The translations under genes and the position numbers were made by a program. Source: Candidatus Cloacimonadota bacterium (GTDB taxonomy: Bacteria > Cloacimonadota > Cloacimonadia > Cloacimonadales > TCS61). Taken from it: a stretch of DNA of 7,677 bases. Below the pieces are notes generated by a model. That model made no database searches. It was not told the origin of the DNA and was given only the letters and a program-made list of their open reading frames with translations. The DNA lies in NCBI GenBank assembly GCA_011372345.1, contig DRTC01000123.1, forward strand, positions 1-7,677. The letters run 5' to 3'. How positions within the stretch are numbered: position 1 is the first letter of the stretch; every line of letters begins with the position of its first letter. Shown here piece by piece: positions 6,216-7,677 of the stretch.

Positions 6216-6245
6216 TTCGACTTGTAAGCATAGCAACGAGTCGAA
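6216..6245. repeat. Hairpin just upstream of the HAD gene
   Basis: TTCGACTTGT (6216-6225) pairs with ACGAGTCGAA (6236-6245) with one wobble position, around a ten-base loop. It starts 11 bases before the HAD ATG, close to the weak ribosome-binding site, so in the HAD mRNA it would fold in the leader. It may be part of the larger palindrome mosaic that fills this spacer. Confidence 0.5.
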
Positions 6246-6274
6246 ATATTTAGTTTTACTGATTCGTGTCATTG

Positions 6275-6390
6275 ATTGGACTTGATTCGTTTGACTACTC
6301 TTGAGTGGTCAGATAAATCGAGGAGGATCTATTATAAATAGTCTCAATCCTCGACTCACATTCCTTTCAGTCATTGCAAGTCAAGTCCTG
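6275..6390. repeat. Palindrome mosaic between phnE and the HAD gene
   Basis: An outer inverted pair, GGACTTGA (6278-6285) and TCAAGTCC (6381-6388), encloses two inner hairpins. The first is GACTACTC/GAGTGGTC (6293-6300, 6303-6310), with one wobble and a loop of two bases or slightly more. The second combines TCGAGGA/TCCTCGA (6318-6324, 6348-6354) with an inner CTATT/AATAG pair around ATA (6329-6341). No protein or canonical promoter is apparent. The nested layout suggests a structured repeat of about 110 bp. Confidence 0.5.
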
Positions 6391-6430
6391 CTTAATCTTA
6401 TGCGTATTTTGTGCCTTTTCGTGGCTATCA
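6386..6430. repeat. Repeat-like phrase abutting the phnE stop
   Basis: TCCTG directly followed by CTTAATCTTAT (6386-6401) is shared with 1171-1190, where four T's intervene. Both copies run into G/T-rich wording with TGCGT and a final TTTGCGG or TTTCGTGG. On the minus strand it begins immediately after the TGA of phnE (complement of 6431-6433). I see no terminator with a U-tract for phnE. Confidence 0.45.
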
Positions 6431-7432
6431 TCAAATCTCCATCAATTTGCTTCTCACCTTAGCGCTGATCATATCCATGATCCAGACAACCGCTGCGATC
6501 AGCCAGATGATCAAACCGACATTGTGCCAGCGGAGAAGCTGCTGCTGTTGTAATAAAAGCAATCCAATCCCACCACCACCGACAAATCCGACGATCGTTG
6601 CCATTCGCACATTGATGTCCCAGCGATAGATCGTAAAAGCCAGATAGGGAGAAATTATCTGCGGGATCACAGCATAGATCCAGATTTGAAGTGTACTTGC
6701 ACCAGTTGCTTTGATCGCTTCCACCTGTCCGGGATCAATATTTTCTATTTGTTCGGAATAGAGTTTGGTTAAGGCTGCAATCGAATGGATCATCAAAGCG
6801 AGCATACCGGCAAAGGGTCCGATCCCGACCCAGACACTGAAAATTATAGCCCAGACAATTGCTTCGATGGAGCGGAATATAGTAGAAATCGTTCTGGTTA
6901 TTAGATAAATGGCATTTCCCAGGAAAGTTTTCGGCATTAAATTCCGGGCAGCAAAAAAACTGAATACAAAAGCGAACGGTATAGCCAGAACTGTTGCGAG
7001 TAAAGCCAGGAAAATCGTTTCAGCAAGAGCAGTTAGACTCATGGTCAGGATATCAAAGTTAGGATTGAAAATCCCGGTGACAATATTTCCGGCATTCCTG
7101 AATTTTGTGAAGAATTTTACCGGTTTGATCTCGACCAGATTCCAACCAACAATTATTGTTATTAAAATTCCAACAATAATCAGCCAGCCCCAGAGCGATT
7201 TTTTCCAATTTTGTTTTGTTTTACAGGTTGGATAAAAGATTTTTCTGCCGATGGAATTTGCTGTGAAATAAGATATAAGTGTTAAAATCAGAACAGAAAT
7301 TAAATGAATTTCAATCTTGAAGGATAATTCAAACCACTGAAAACCAAGATAGCGAAAACAACCAATTATATAGAGCCAATACAGGAAATCAGTGATTAAG
7401 GATTTAATGATCGGGATTATTTTTTTGTTCAT
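6431..7432 (-). CDS. phnE: PhnE-type ABC transporter permease
   Basis: Membrane subunit of an ABC importer of the phosphonate/phosphite class, expected to work with a PhnC ATPase and PhnD binding protein. The permease core spans about residues 128-325 and carries family wording: RSIEAIVWAIIFSVWVGIGP (187-206), FAGMLALMIHSIAALTKLYS (207-226), then the EAA cytoplasmic loop EAIKATGASTLQIWIYAVIP (238-257) that contacts the ATPase, and VGGGGIG (284-290). At 333 residues it is longer than the 260-280 common for PhnE; the extra N-terminal part holds about three membrane helices (about 11-30, 42-58, 80-100). A run LLLLQQQQLL (291-300) follows the glycine motif. The ATG is the only standard start after an in-frame stop, but its AT-rich leader lacks a Shine-Dalgarno sequence. 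No phnC or phnD is present in the window. The ligand is inferred from family only. Confidence 0.9.
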   Translation of the reverse strand: MNKKIIPIIKSLITDFLYWLYIIGCFRYLGFQWFELSFKIEIHLISVLILTLISYFTANSIGRKIFYPTCKTKQNWKKSLWGWLIIVGILITIIVGWNLVEIKPVKFFTKFRNAGNIVTGIFNPNFDILTMSLTALAETIFLALLATVLAIPFAFVFSFFAARNLMPKTFLGNAIYLITRTISTIFRSIEAIVWAIIFSVWVGIGPFAGMLALMIHSIAALTKLYSEQIENIDPGQVEAIKATGASTLQIWIYAVIPQIISPYLAFTIYRWDINVRMATIVGFVGGGGIGLLLLQQQQLLRWHNVGLIIWLIAAVVWIMDMISAKVRSKLMEI

Positions 7433-7445
7433 AATTTTTTTTATA

Positions 7446-7461
7446 AACCGTTGAAACGGTT
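7446..7461. repeat. Hairpin 1 of the phnE upstream cluster
   Basis: AACCGT (7446-7451) and ACGGTT (7456-7461) form a perfect stem with the loop TGAA. It lies 14 bases upstream of the phnE ATG and could fold in its leader or be the first unit of a palindrome cluster. Confidence 0.6.
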
Positions 7462-7490
7462 AATAATTTTGCATGCTATATTTCTTTAAT

Positions 7491-7510
7491 CACCATAATG
7501 AATTATGGTG
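7491..7510. repeat. Hairpin 2 of the phnE upstream cluster
   Basis: CACCATAA (7491-7498) pairs perfectly with TTATGGTG (7503-7510) around TGAA, the same loop as hairpin 1 although the stems are unrelated. Confidence 0.65.
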
Positions 7511-7560
7511 TTGTTCTGATTTATTTCATCTGATATTTATTCATTGTAATCTTTTCAGAA

Positions 7561-7589
7561 TACACCCGAATTTATTCGGGGGTTGTGTA
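7561..7589. repeat. Hairpin 3 of the phnE upstream cluster
   Basis: CCCGAA (7565-7570) and TTCGGG (7575-7580) form a perfect stem around TTTA. Flanking TACA (7561-7564) and TGTA (7586-7589) can extend it after an asymmetric bulge. Confidence 0.6.
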
Positions 7590-7606
7590 ACATAATTCTC
7601 ATTAAT

Positions 7607-7636
7607 ACACGCCTAACTCTTTATATTTAAGTGTGT
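7607..7636. repeat. Hairpin 4 of the phnE upstream cluster (imperfect)
   Basis: ACACGCCTAA (7607-7616) pairs with TTAAGTGTGT (7627-7636) with one G-T wobble and one mismatch, around a ten-base loop. It is weaker than the other three. The rest of the spacer to the window end shows no gene. Confidence 0.4.
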
Positions 7637-7677
7637 TCTGAAATGTTATGAAATCTCCCCTCGATTTAGGCTTCAGA

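Noticed and set aside
6909..7235. 108-codon plus-strand frame opposite phnE
   Set aside because: Antisense shadow of a well-supported permease gene, with no initiation signal.
7446..7636. CRISPR array
   Set aside because: The hairpin stems differ from each other, spacing is irregular and there are no identical direct repeats or cas genes.

Overview
The window is AT-rich bacterial chromosome with mostly housekeeping content, compact operon-like blocks, Shine-Dalgarno-led starts and intergenic spacers rich in palindromes. The style (AT-rich codons, DUF3467 next to secD, formulaic intergenic phrases) recalls uncultured members of the FCB group such as Cloacimonadota. That placement is a low-confidence impression, because no rRNA or other decisive marker is present.

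Layout. Positions 2-1123 (+) hold the 3' part of an M24B Xaa-Pro aminopeptidase (pepP-like), cut by the window edge. coaD (1223-1702, +) encodes phosphopantetheine adenylyltransferase. It touches a 29-codon reading frame (1702-1791), which overlaps an unassigned 99-aa gene (1775-2074). A DUF3467 gene (2187-2495, +) precedes secD (2742-4412) and secF (4421-5371). The secDF pair is tightly coupled and ends at a strong intrinsic terminator (5424-5454). On the minus strand are a HAD phosphatase of the beta-phosphoglucomutase-like group (5546-6205) and an enlarged PhnE-type ABC permease (6431-7432).

How the genes relate. SecD and SecF form the proton-driven accessory of the Sec translocon. The other genes serve unrelated routine functions: peptide turnover, CoA synthesis, phosphate-ester hydrolysis, and phosphonate or phosphate-analogue uptake. 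The PhnE gene has no PhnC or PhnD partner in view.

The most unusual content lies between genes. Every spacer longer than about 90 bases, except the short tail behind secF, carries palindromes or repeat-like phrases. Several of these begin exactly at, or inside, the stop codon of the preceding gene. They include a 126-bp element bounded by inverted repeats upstream of secD, a palindrome just upstream of the DUF3467 gene, a double hairpin against the HAD stop, a mosaic between the HAD gene and phnE, and a run of four hairpins upstream of phnE. I see no CRISPR array, tRNA, rRNA, transposase, phage gene or clear defence system.
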